Origin: Spirochaetaceae bacterium
Lineage (GTDB): Bacteria; Spirochaetota; Spirochaetia; Treponematales; Treponemataceae
Direction: 5' to 3'
Assembly: GCA_017936665.1 (NCBI GenBank)
Contig: JAGBFB010000004.1
Span: 1 to 38,338, forward strand
Length of the DNA stretch: 38,338 nucleotides
This document shows, piece by piece, positions 31,243 through 38,338 of the stretch. Each line of letters opens with the position of its first letter. Position 1 is the stretch's first letter. The notes under the pieces are model-generated. The model did not search any database. It saw only the letters and a list, made by a program, of their open reading frames with translations, and was not told where the DNA came from. The position numbers were made by a program, and so were the translations under genes.

Positions 31243-32088
31243 TTAGTCTATAGATTTCTTTATTAAAGAAAAATAAATCGGGCCTGCTCCATTATTTTTA
31301 TCAGGTAAAATTTGATATCCAAATTCAGTTTTTTCGATAAATAATTCTGGAATTTGAACACAAGATGGAAGCTCAAATTTTTTTTCAGAAAAATCAATAT
31401 CAAGGATTTTAATAGAAAATGTATTTTCTTTATTGCTATATTTTTTTACAAGTTTTTTTATTACACCATCATTTTCTTCATTTGCTAAAGCACAAGTTGA
31501 ATATAAAATATAACCTTCATCTTTTAATGACAAAAACGCAGATGAAAGTAAAGACCATTGTGTAAAAGATAAATTTTTTACTCTAGAAGGCGTCCACTGT
31601 TCTAAATGTTTTGGAGAATTATATACATGACGCTCGGATGAACATGGAGCATCAAGCAAAATTGAATCAAATTTTTTATCAGTTTTTTTGCAGATTAAAG
31701 AGCCATCATTTCCTGTAATTTGTATTCTATTAGAAATATTTTCTGGTAAACTTTCTTTTATTACAGCACAAAGACGATTTCTTCTTTCAGCAGAGCGTTC
31801 ATTACAAACTAAATTTGATTTTTCATCCATTTTTGAAGCTAAAATCAAAGATTTTCCACCAGGAGCAGCACACATATCAAGAATTTGAGAATCTTCTTTT
31901 AGAGGCAAACAATTACTTGCAAAAACACTTGCAGCATCAAGATAATAAGGACTACAATCATTAATTTGAAAAGTTGCGTATAAAGGCTCAGTTGTAAAAC
32001 TCTCTTTTAAAGAAACCCATCGTTCATTATAGAGAGAAAAATAATATTGTTCAAAAGAATCTTTTCCATTAAGTTTATTTTTTGCCAT
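31243..32088 (-). CDS. RsmB/NSUN-type RNA (cytosine-5)-methyltransferase
   Basis: A 281-residue SAM-dependent enzyme of the NOL1/NOP2/Sun family. The SAM motif is LDMCAAPGGK (73-82). The two family cysteines are Cys149 in LLDAPCSS and Cys199 in YSTCALANEENDG, so the double-Cys mechanism is preserved. The N-terminal NusB-like or PUA region of longer homologues is missing; only a short leader precedes the catalytic domain. ATG 32088 has AAGGG upstream; a TTG at 32124 is less likely. It overlaps the pseudouridine synthase gene by 14 bp, so two RNA-modifying enzymes share a message. The exact target (rRNA or tRNA) is not decidable. Confidence 0.9.
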   Translation of the reverse strand: MAKNKLNGKDSFEQYYFSLYNERWVSLKESFTTEPLYATFQINDCSPYYLDAASVFASNCLPLKEDSQILDMCAAPGGKSLILASKMDEKSNLVCNERSAERRNRLCAVIKESLPENISNRIQITGNDGSLICKKTDKKFDSILLDAPCSSERHVYNSPKHLEQWTPSRVKNLSFTQWSLLSSAFLSLKDEGYILYSTCALANEENDGVIKKLVKKYSNKENTFSIKILDIDFSEKKFELPSCVQIPELFIEKTEFGYQILPDKNNGAGPIYFSLIKKSID

Positions 32089-32800
32089 CAGAAAACCCTT
32101 GTTTATACACTTCATAAGAATCAATAAAACTTTGCCATAAATTATCTATTGGAAAAATTTGAGAAGTAAATTCTTTTAGTTCCTTTGAATTAGGAACAGG
32201 AGTTTTTATAGAACGAGCAACAAGCCTAATTCCGGGAATTGTATCACTTCTTTTTGCACCATATTTAACATCCCCTTTAATTGGCATTAAATTTTTTGAA
32301 AGTTGTGCCCTAATTTGATGTGTTCTACCAGTTTGAGGAAAAACCTCTACAAAAGAATATTTTTGACCTTGAGCAAAAATGTAAAAATCTAAAACAACTT
32401 TTTTTGTTTTTCTAACCTGTTCATCATGAAGATATGCCTTTTGCTTTTTTGTGTTAAAAACGAGAAAATCTTGTAAAGTTTGATATTGTAAGTCATGTAC
32501 ACCTTCAACTATCGCCCAATAAGTTTTATGAATTTTATTGTTAGAAAAATTCTGTGTAAAAAAATTAAAACTTTCTTTATTTAATGCGATAATTTGAATT
32601 CCAGAAACAGGCATATCTAAACGATGAGGACATTCTATAAAATCAATTTTTTTATTTAATTTAAATTCAATTTCATCTTTGAAAATTTTTGGAATATCAG
32701 TTTGACTGTTTTCACCTGCAAGTTTAGTTACTACACAAAAATCATTTTCAAGGTGAATAATTCTATCTGAAATTTCAAGTTTATCAGTATTAAAATTCAT
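32075..32800 (-). CDS. RluA-family RNA pseudouridine synthase
   Basis: A 241-residue pseudouridine synthase. The catalytic Asp62 lies in HRLDMPVSGIQIIAL, followed by NKIHKTYWAIVEG and the FVEVFPQTGRTHQIRAQL motif typical of RluA. No S4 RNA-binding domain precedes it. The substrate uridine cannot be named from sequence. It lies 1 bp after the glycoside hydrolase gene and overlaps the methyltransferase gene, at the tail of a minus-strand run that begins with the TRAP transporter. Confidence 0.92.
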   Translation of the reverse strand: MNFNTDKLEISDRIIHLENDFCVVTKLAGENSQTDIPKIFKDEIEFKLNKKIDFIECPHRLDMPVSGIQIIALNKESFNFFTQNFSNNKIHKTYWAIVEGVHDLQYQTLQDFLVFNTKKQKAYLHDEQVRKTKKVVLDFYIFAQGQKYSFVEVFPQTGRTHQIRAQLSKNLMPIKGDVKYGAKRSDTIPGIRLVARSIKTPVPNSKELKEFTSQIFPIDNLWQSFIDSYEVYKQGFSDGKK

Positions 32801-32801
32801 A

Positions 32802-34097
32802 TTAAAAACTCAATTCATAGTTAAATAATTCAGGAAAACCTTGTGTTAAAAACATCTGTGAATAAGAATTTTCGGATTTTTCAACTTTAATTAGTTTATG
32901 CTGAAGTTTTGCACTTAAAACTTTTGCACATGATTCATCAATTCGTTGAGAAAATTCATTATTAGAAAGATATAAATTTTTAAGTGATGGTAACAAATTT
33001 ACAAATTTCTTGGGTGAAAGCATGATTAAATCAACACCAGATAAAATACTTAATTCAGCAGCCTTTTCTGGCGAGTAACCATTTTTTGCCAAAGCTCCCA
33101 TGTAAATATCATCAGAAATAATCAAACCTGTAAAATTCATTTTAGTTTTTAAAATATCAGTTACCATTTCTTTAGAAAAACAAGCAGGAAATTCGCCAAA
33201 AACTTGTGGCAACATGGCATGAGACAAAAGAACGGCACAGTTATATCCGTAAGAATTTGATTTAAGAATTTTTTTGAAAGGCAAAATCATTTTTTCAAAA
33301 TCTTGCATATTAGCTTGAATTTTTGGTAAACCTAAATGAGGATCATCATTTGTATTACCTGGAAAATGTTTTAGAACTGGAATAATTCCAGATTTAATAT
33401 AAGCTGAAACACAAGAATTTCCGTAAGAAACAACATTTTCGATACTTCCAAAAGAACGATTATCTAAAAAATCTTGATTATCTACAGTTTTTTCTTCAAC
33501 AATTGGCGCTAAATTGATATGAATACCTAATTCTTTTAAAATTTTTCCTTGTTCAAAATATTTATCAAAGGCTTGTTCAGATGAAAAATTTTGAGCAACT
33601 TCTTCTTGAGAAGGAAACTTTCCGTAAATTTTACGTAGTCGATTTACATATCCACCTTCATGATCTATTGCCAAAAAAGGCGGAATTTGATTATTTGTCA
33701 CATAAAAATCATTTATGGACTTTGTAAAAGTTTTAATTTTATCTGTAGAATCTGCCACGTTGTAGGAAAACAACAAATATCCACCAGGTGAAATTCCGTC
33801 ATTATATTCAGTTTTTTCTGTAAAAAAAGAACTTCCTTCAAGATTTAACAAAAACAACTGAGCAATTTTTTCATCAAGGCTCATATTTTGCATATATTTT
33901 TTTACTACAACTGGATTATTGACATCAGATTGAAGCATATTTATTCTACGCAAAAAAACTTGAGTAGCTGGAGAAATTGAAAAGGCAAAAGTTGAGAAAA
34001 ATACTGTAAATAATAAACAAAAAGCTGTTCTTTTAGAAAGGTGAAAAGTACATTTTTTAAGAACAGCCTTTTTTACAGTTTTTTTAGAAAAACTCAT
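32802..34097 (-). CDS. Exported glycoside hydrolase family 3 (NagZ-like)
   Basis: A 431-residue GH3 enzyme with an N-terminal signal or anchor (hydrophobic about 24-41 after a Lys-rich start). The catalytic barrel has PPFLAIDHEGGYVNRLRK, KHFPG at 243-247, an Asp252-x-His254 dyad (shortened acid/base loop, NTNDDPHLGLP) and the nucleophile region ISDDIYMGAL (329-330). This matches beta-N-acetylhexosaminidases. Cytosolic NagZ recycles peptidoglycan, whereas the leader here suggests a periplasmic or surface location. The gene starts 1 bp after the TRAP permease stop, so the hydrolase may supply a ligand to the transporter; that is inference. Confidence 0.88.
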   Translation of the reverse strand: MSFSKKTVKKAVLKKCTFHLSKRTAFCLLFTVFFSTFAFSISPATQVFLRRINMLQSDVNNPVVVKKYMQNMSLDEKIAQLFLLNLEGSSFFTEKTEYNDGISPGGYLLFSYNVADSTDKIKTFTKSINDFYVTNNQIPPFLAIDHEGGYVNRLRKIYGKFPSQEEVAQNFSSEQAFDKYFEQGKILKELGIHINLAPIVEEKTVDNQDFLDNRSFGSIENVVSYGNSCVSAYIKSGIIPVLKHFPGNTNDDPHLGLPKIQANMQDFEKMILPFKKILKSNSYGYNCAVLLSHAMLPQVFGEFPACFSKEMVTDILKTKMNFTGLIISDDIYMGALAKNGYSPEKAAELSILSGVDLIMLSPKKFVNLLPSLKNLYLSNNEFSQRIDESCAKVLSAKLQHKLIKVEKSENSYSQMFLTQGFPELFNYELSF

Positions 34098-34098
34098 A

Positions 34099-35946
34099 TT
34101 ATGGAATAATTGATGTAAACCATGGTATATATGTTACAAAAAGCAATACAACTGCTTGAATTGCTAAGTAAGGAAGTACACCTTTTACAACCTTCATTAA
34201 TGGTTTATCAAAAGCATAAGTTGAAATAAATAAGTCCATTCCAACAGGTGGAGTTAAGAATCCTAACTGCATATTCATAAGGAATACTACCCCAATATGA
34301 ACTTGTGACAATCCAAAACTATCTGCAATAGGAATGATCAATGGAGATACAATCAAAATTGCAGAATAAATATCCATCAAACATCCTACAAATATTAAGA
34401 AAATATTTAACAATAACAAGAATAAATATTTTGAATGTACAAACGATGTAATAAATTCTGAAAGCATGTATGGAACATTTGCATCAATAAGGAAGTATGA
34501 CAAACCTCTTGCTGATGCCAAAATCATCAATACACCACCAGTAATAGGAATACTTTCAGCAATTACTTTAAGAGATTCTTTTACAGTAAAATCTTTACGA
34601 ATAAATGTTTCAAGGATATATGTGTAAACTAAAGCAAAAGCCGCAGTTTGCATAATTGTAAAAATTCCAGTGAAATAAGTAACAATAATTAAAATCGGCA
34701 AGAGAAGTTCCCAAATACTACCTTTAAAAGCAACCCAAATTGCATTTAAAGAAAATTTAGGTCTATCAATATTTTTATCTTTTGTAATTCCATAAATTAT
34801 TGTTGCTACAGCTAAAATAAAGCCAGGTATAATTGCACCTTTGAATAAGTCAAAAACATCTATTGCAAAATAGTTTGTTGTACCATACATAATGATAGCA
34901 ACACTTGGTGGGAAAAGTAATCCTAAAGCACCTGAAGATGTAATTAAAGAGTGAGCATCATCCGCTTTATATCCAGAACCTGCAAGAAGAATTGTAAGAA
35001 GAGAACCTAGAGCAAGAATTGTAACCCCAGAAGCACCTGTAAACATTGTAAAGAAAGTTGTTACAACAACTGCTGCAATAACAGTACCACCACGGAACCA
35101 TCCAAAAAGTGATTTGAAAATATCTACAAGACGACGACCTGCACTACCTTGTGAAAGTAAATATCCCATGATTGTAAACAATGGAATTGCTGCAATACTT
35201 GAATCAGTTAATACTGAATATGCCTCTTGAGACATAACTTCTACGTATCCACCACCTTGAGAGAAAGCGATGTATGCAATACCAGCCAAGGCAACAAAAA
35301 GAGGCACACCCATAATTGCAAGAAGTATAAATAGAATAATCAAAGGTACAAAAGCAACTTGAGCAAACGTATTCCAACCATTTGAAATGGCATACATAAA
35401 ATTCAAATTATCAAGACCAAATGTGTAGTACAAAATACCAGAGATTGGTCCCATAGAAATAAATAAACCAATTACAAGCCCAATAATTGAAGCTATTCGA
35501 TAATTCTTTGCACAACATGCTCTAATAAGCATTGTTAAATATGCTAAAGGTAAAAATGCAAAAATAAGTCTTAAAGGAATTCCCCAAACAGTTTGATTCC
35601 ATGTAAAAATTTGGAAAAAGTTTGAAAAAGAGCTAAAAAACATGGCACAAAGAATTGCTGGCACTGCACCTGCCCTAATTTGCAAAATAACTTTTGTTAC
35701 TTTTTCAGGAAACAAATCAGTTAAAGATGCTAAGCTAATATGTCTATCTTCACGCCATGTTATTGCACCTGCAATACATGAAAAAACGAAAACAAGATTT
35801 ACCATAACGTTTTCGTTATTAAGAATAATAACATTAAATACTGACTGACAAATTTTAGTTACTAAGGGAAATAATGCTAAAAAAGCAACAAAAAATACAG
35901 CCAAAATATTTTCGAATTTTGCATATTTTGCAGATATTTTATTCAT
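34099..35946 (-). CDS. TRAP transporter fused small and large permease (TatQM / DctQM type)
   Basis: A 615-residue polytopic membrane protein. The first 160 or so residues form a DctQ-like four-helix unit (WREDRHISLASLTDLFP after TM2). Residues from about 185 form the DctM-like ion-coupled transporter (GVPLFVALAGIAYIAF, IAAIPLFTIMGYLLSQGSAG, FTGASGVTILALGSLL, LLFPPSVAIIMYG and the C-terminal GFLTPPVGMDLFIS). It imports a substrate delivered by the periplasmic binding protein, driven by sodium or proton gradient. It overlaps the tatP stop by one base. T. pallidum has an equivalent TPR-associated TRAP (TPAT) system. Confidence 0.94.
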   Translation of the reverse strand: MNKISAKYAKFENILAVFFVAFLALFPLVTKICQSVFNVIILNNENVMVNLVFVFSCIAGAITWREDRHISLASLTDLFPEKVTKVILQIRAGAVPAILCAMFFSSFSNFFQIFTWNQTVWGIPLRLIFAFLPLAYLTMLIRACCAKNYRIASIIGLVIGLFISMGPISGILYYTFGLDNLNFMYAISNGWNTFAQVAFVPLIILFILLAIMGVPLFVALAGIAYIAFSQGGGYVEVMSQEAYSVLTDSSIAAIPLFTIMGYLLSQGSAGRRLVDIFKSLFGWFRGGTVIAAVVVTTFFTMFTGASGVTILALGSLLTILLAGSGYKADDAHSLITSSGALGLLFPPSVAIIMYGTTNYFAIDVFDLFKGAIIPGFILAVATIIYGITKDKNIDRPKFSLNAIWVAFKGSIWELLLPILIIVTYFTGIFTIMQTAAFALVYTYILETFIRKDFTVKESLKVIAESIPITGGVLMILASARGLSYFLIDANVPYMLSEFITSFVHSKYLFLLLLNIFLIFVGCLMDIYSAILIVSPLIIPIADSFGLSQVHIGVVFLMNMQLGFLTPPVGMDLFISTYAFDKPLMKVVKGVLPYLAIQAVVLLFVTYIPWFTSIIP

Positions 35947-36983
35947 TATTGTCCTCTATGTTTTTGTAAAATTGCATCTATTCGTTTGAAAAAATCAAAA
36001 TTGATAACATTTGTTTCTTTTGATTCACCCATTCGGATAGCATCATTGTACAAATCTTGTTCAAAAACCGCTCTTTCATCATCAGTAAGTCTTGTAATTA
36101 CTCCACCTTCTGATTCGATTTTTGCAAGATAGTTATTATCATTTTCTTGTTGAATTTCAATAAACTTTTGTTCTGCATCATGGATATTTGCTATAATTAC
36201 TTCTCTATTTTTTTCAGGAATAGAAGCCCACACATTTTTATTTACAACAAATCCACCCATAACAGGACAAATTGGCAAACCTAAAACATGATTAGCATGT
36301 TTAGAATATTGAGCAGCATAAGCATACATAGGAATTGTATATAAACCACCACATCCATTATTTGATTTCAAACTAGAAAGAATTTTTTCATTAGGAACAT
36401 CATCTGTTTTATATCCTGCATGCTGAAATGCTCGACCCAATTCTGGAGAAGTAATTCCACCAACTGACAAACTTACATTTTTAAGTTGTGTAGGAGTTCT
36501 TACTTCTTCTTTTGTAAAGAAGTATGCCCAACCAACATTGAACCATCCTAGTAAAACAAATCCTTGTTCTTCAATAGCAGCATTAATTTCATTTTGTGTT
36601 TCTTCAAGCACTAATGTTAATTCCTCTTGATCTCTGAACATAAAAGGAACACATAATGTTAAAATATTTGATTTTGGAGCTAATTCATAAACACCAATAT
36701 TTGTAAAAATACCACCATCAAGAGGAGCCTTTTGTCCAGGTCGTGCAACTCTCATCTTTTGGATAACACCAGCTTCACCTCCAAGAGCAGATGCTGACAT
36801 AAAAGTTAAATTTACTTGACCATTTGTAAGTTTTAACCATTCTTGAGCGATTTTTTTCTGCTCAATAGCCCATGGTGAATTATCTGGAGCAACAGAACCA
36901 ATTTTTAAGTTTACTCTTTGTGCATAAATACTTGAAATAGCAAAAACACACATCAAAACTGCAAATAATTTTCTTAATTTCAT
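35946..36983 (-). CDS. TRAP substrate-binding protein (TatP / DctP family)
   Basis: A 345-residue periplasmic binding protein with a signal peptide (MKLRKLFAVLMCVFAISSIYA, cleavage before Gln). The DctP fold is visible in NLKIGSVAPDNSPWAIEQKK, LTFMSASALGGEAGVIQKM and ILTLCVPFMFRDQEEL. At the place where most DctP proteins have a carboxylate-binding Arg (motif like LKGLKIR), this one reads LKNVSLSVGG, so the ligand may not be a simple carboxylate. ATG 36983 has GGGGG 5 nt upstream; ATG 36995 lies inside that purine tract. It lies between the TPR lipoprotein and the permease. Confidence 0.92.
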   Translation of the reverse strand: MKLRKLFAVLMCVFAISSIYAQRVNLKIGSVAPDNSPWAIEQKKIAQEWLKLTNGQVNLTFMSASALGGEAGVIQKMRVARPGQKAPLDGGIFTNIGVYELAPKSNILTLCVPFMFRDQEELTLVLEETQNEINAAIEEQGFVLLGWFNVGWAYFFTKEEVRTPTQLKNVSLSVGGITSPELGRAFQHAGYKTDDVPNEKILSSLKSNNGCGGLYTIPMYAYAAQYSKHANHVLGLPICPVMGGFVVNKNVWASIPEKNREVIIANIHDAEQKFIEIQQENDNNYLAKIESEGGVITRLTDDERAVFEQDLYNDAIRMGESKETNVINFDFFKRIDAILQKHRGQ

Positions 36984-37037
36984 TTTTACCCCCATAAAAA
37001 TAAATACTATATATATAATAAAGATATTAGAGAAAAG

Positions 37038-38075
37038 TTACCAAATAATAAAATAATCTTCTCTATGTTCTTTTAAAAACTGAGCTTTTTCTTTTGCAAG
37101 TACAGTCATAAAACGAGAAGAAGGATCTTTGTTAACATCTAAATCTAAAACTACATCCAAAGCCCAATCAAAACCATGAATTCCAGGAGGAAGAGGCCAA
37201 AGTGCATTTTCATTTACACCCATTCCGATGGATTCCAAAAATTCATCACGAGGAATTTCTGGAAATTTCCAACCTAATTCTTCGATTGAAATAGGACAAT
37301 CCCAAGCGTAAGCTGATAAATCTATATTATTTTTACAGAAAACTTGGGCATAAGTCATATAAAGAGAGGTTGTTTCTCCTTTTGAATATTCAACTTCTTT
37401 TAAGAAAGCTGAAACCGCTTTATCTATATTTCCACCAAATTCAGCAGGTGCACCAGCATAGAATGCAACTAAAACATCCCAAATTGCACCTTTATTATAT
37501 GCTGGATCTAATTCAGCAGCACGTTCTAAAACAGCTAATGCAGAATTTACACCAGAAAGCATATCAACATCTAATGGGTCAAGAGAGAAAGCTCCCAAAC
37601 AAGCAGCACCTAACCAATAGGCCGCAGGAACATCTTTTGCTTTTAATTTTTTTAAAGCAAGTTGCTCTAATTCAGGATCTTTGCTAAGAAGATTTTTAGA
37701 AAAGTTTTTATATTTATTATCAAAATATGATAAAGAATAATCCCTACCACGAAGATAGTGCATTTTTGCTCTCATCTTTTCAGAATACTGCAATTCAAAA
37801 TCAATAGCATCCATCATGTCTGCTTTATGCTGAACAAAAGCATTTGCATACATTACATAAAGAGAAGCCGTCAATTCATGAATTGCATCATTTTTAGGTG
37901 CAGCATGATGCAAAACTTCAATAGCTTTTAAAGCAACTGGCATCATATCACTCATAAGAATAGTATCAGTTTCGCCCATTACTGGAGCCATTAAAGATGA
38001 AGAATCAGCAGATTTACAGGAAAACAATACACAAATAATAAAAAAACAAACAAAAATTTTATTTAAAATTTTCAT
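37038..38075 (-). CDS. TPR-type TRAP-associated lipoprotein (TatT-like)
   Basis: A 345-residue lipoprotein with the signal peptide ending LFSC (acylated Cys20). The mature region is all-helical with degenerate tetratricopeptide repeats (VALKAIEVLHHAAPKNDAIH, SALAVLERAAELDPAYNKGA, FGGNIDKAVSAFLKEVEYS). The matching T. pallidum protein, TatT (Tp0956), was shown to trimerise and bind TatP. It is first in tatT-tatP-tatQM. The promoter places the predicted transcript start on the ATG itself, and no ribosome site is visible, so translation may be leaderless. Orthology to TatT rests on order, lipobox and TPR content. Confidence 0.88.
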   Translation of the reverse strand: MKILNKIFVCFFIICVLFSCKSADSSSLMAPVMGETDTILMSDMMPVALKAIEVLHHAAPKNDAIHELTASLYVMYANAFVQHKADMMDAIDFELQYSEKMRAKMHYLRGRDYSLSYFDNKYKNFSKNLLSKDPELEQLALKKLKAKDVPAAYWLGAACLGAFSLDPLDVDMLSGVNSALAVLERAAELDPAYNKGAIWDVLVAFYAGAPAEFGGNIDKAVSAFLKEVEYSKGETTSLYMTYAQVFCKNNIDLSAYAWDCPISIEELGWKFPEIPRDEFLESIGMGVNENALWPLPPGIHGFDWALDVVLDLDVNKDPSSRFMTVLAKEKAQFLKEHREDYFIIW

Positions 38076-38081
38076 ATTCTT

Positions 38082-38109
38082 ATTGTATCATCATAATATA
38101 AAAAGTCAA
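38082..38109 (-). promoter_or_regulatory. Sigma70 promoter for the TRAP operon
   Basis: The minus strand reads TTGACT (38109-38104), 16 nt, TACAAT (38087-38082), with an extended TGA before the -10. Six bases separate the -10 from the A of the tatT ATG (38075), so +1 should coincide with the start codon. Confidence 0.65.
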
Positions 38110-38176
38110 GGTATTGTATAGTATATGAATTATTAAGATTTTGTTATAAAAAAAAGGCGACAACAAAAAAATGTCA

Positions 38177-38338
38177 TGAAGTGCACCCCTAAAGTTAGAC
38201 AAATAAAGTTCAATTTTAGGAGGTGCATTTTTTATGTCTAAATACTCAGAAGAGTATAAGTTAAGAGTTGTAAAAGCTTACATATCAGGAGAAGGTGGAA
38301 CTGAAACAGTTGCCAAAAAGTATAAAGTCGCAAGAACT
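38177..38338 (+). mobile_element. Left end of an IS3-family (IS150-like) insertion sequence
   Basis: The left terminal repeat TGAAGTGCACCCCTAAAGTT begins at 38177 and is followed by a short leader with an AGGAGG ribosome site and the start of OrfA. It has the same orientation as the element cut at base 1, and its end is inverted and 19/24 identical to that element's other end. The element continues outside the window. It inserted about 70 bp upstream of the tatT promoter. Confidence 0.85.
38234..38338 (+). CDS. IS3-family transposase OrfA, N-terminal fragment
   Basis: The first 35 codons from ATG 38234, beginning MSKYSEEYKLRVVKAYISGE and continuing into a helix-turn-helix (TETVAKKYKVA). This is the DNA-binding N-terminus of IS3-family OrfA, which recognises the terminal repeats and is normally joined to OrfB by programmed frameshifting. 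AGGAGG lies about 8 nt upstream. The fragment is cut by the window edge, so nothing can be said about the frameshift site or activity. Confidence 0.85.
   Translation, partial: MSKYSEEYKLRVVKAYISGEGGTETVAKKYKVART

Noticed and set aside
36984-37037. Terminator or promoter between tatT and tatP
   Set aside because: Only AT-rich TATA repeats, with no stem followed by Ts and no -35 partner; the genes are taken as one operon.
1-38338. The 38-kb segment as a composite transposon
   Set aside because: It carries only core housekeeping genes in treponemal order; flanking IS copies are more simply explained by separate insertions or contig ends.

Overview
The window is an AT-rich bacterial chromosome segment that reads as a Treponema (spirochete). 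The evidence is a type III flagellar basal-body operon, two FlaA-type filament sheath genes beside a class II aldolase, and a tetratricopeptide-associated TRAP transporter (TatT/TatP/TatQM type). From memory, blocks of this order match T. pallidum neighbourhoods (dcw-topA-flg/fli, fba-flaA-flaA, tatT-tatP-tatQM); this could not be checked here. I see no rRNA, tRNA or CRISPR.

Layout. Bases 1-141 are the right end of an IS3-family (IS150-like) insertion sequence, and 38177-38338 are the left end of a like-oriented relative. Everything between is chromosomal. From 22837 down to 169 all genes lie on the minus strand. In transcription order they are a reduced division/cell-wall cluster (mraZ, rsmH, ftsL-like, murF, ftsW, ftsQ, ftsA, ftsZ), then xerD, a TPR lipoprotein, dprA, topA, a second Xer recombinase, hslV-hslU, and the basal-body operon flgB-flgC-fliE-fliF-fliG-fliH-fliI-fliJ. 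A plus-strand gene of unknown function (possibly nuclease-like) diverges from mraZ. Two flaA-family genes diverge from fba. An orphan membrane protein follows, then a plus-strand translation/division operon: infC-rpmI-rplT, a ZapB-like coiled coil, zapA and a YaiI/YqxD-family gene. The right third is minus strand: tatT-tatP-tatQM, an exported family 3 glycoside hydrolase, an RluA-type pseudouridine synthase, an RsmB-type methyltransferase, and a GAF/HD-GYP phosphodiesterase.

How it works together. The window joins septum assembly (FtsZ/A/Q/W/L, ZapA, ZapB-like), chromosome resolution (XerC/XerD, TopA), proteolysis (HslVU) and periplasmic flagella (MS-ring/switch/export ATPase plus FlaA sheath proteins).

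The most interesting signals are regulatory. (1) The rpmI-rplT gap holds four repeated arms that can form two mutually exclusive hairpin sets, the first covering the rpmI stop codon. (2) The mraZ start lies in a 10-bp-periodic GTGG repeat array that looks like a MraZ operator under a sigma70 promoter. (3) The fliE-fliF gap carries a terminator, a fresh promoter and a perfect 10-bp inverted repeat that pairs with the fliF start codon. (4) A sigma28-type promoter before flgB places the predicted transcript start at the hslU terminator hairpin. (5) tatT appears to be leaderless.
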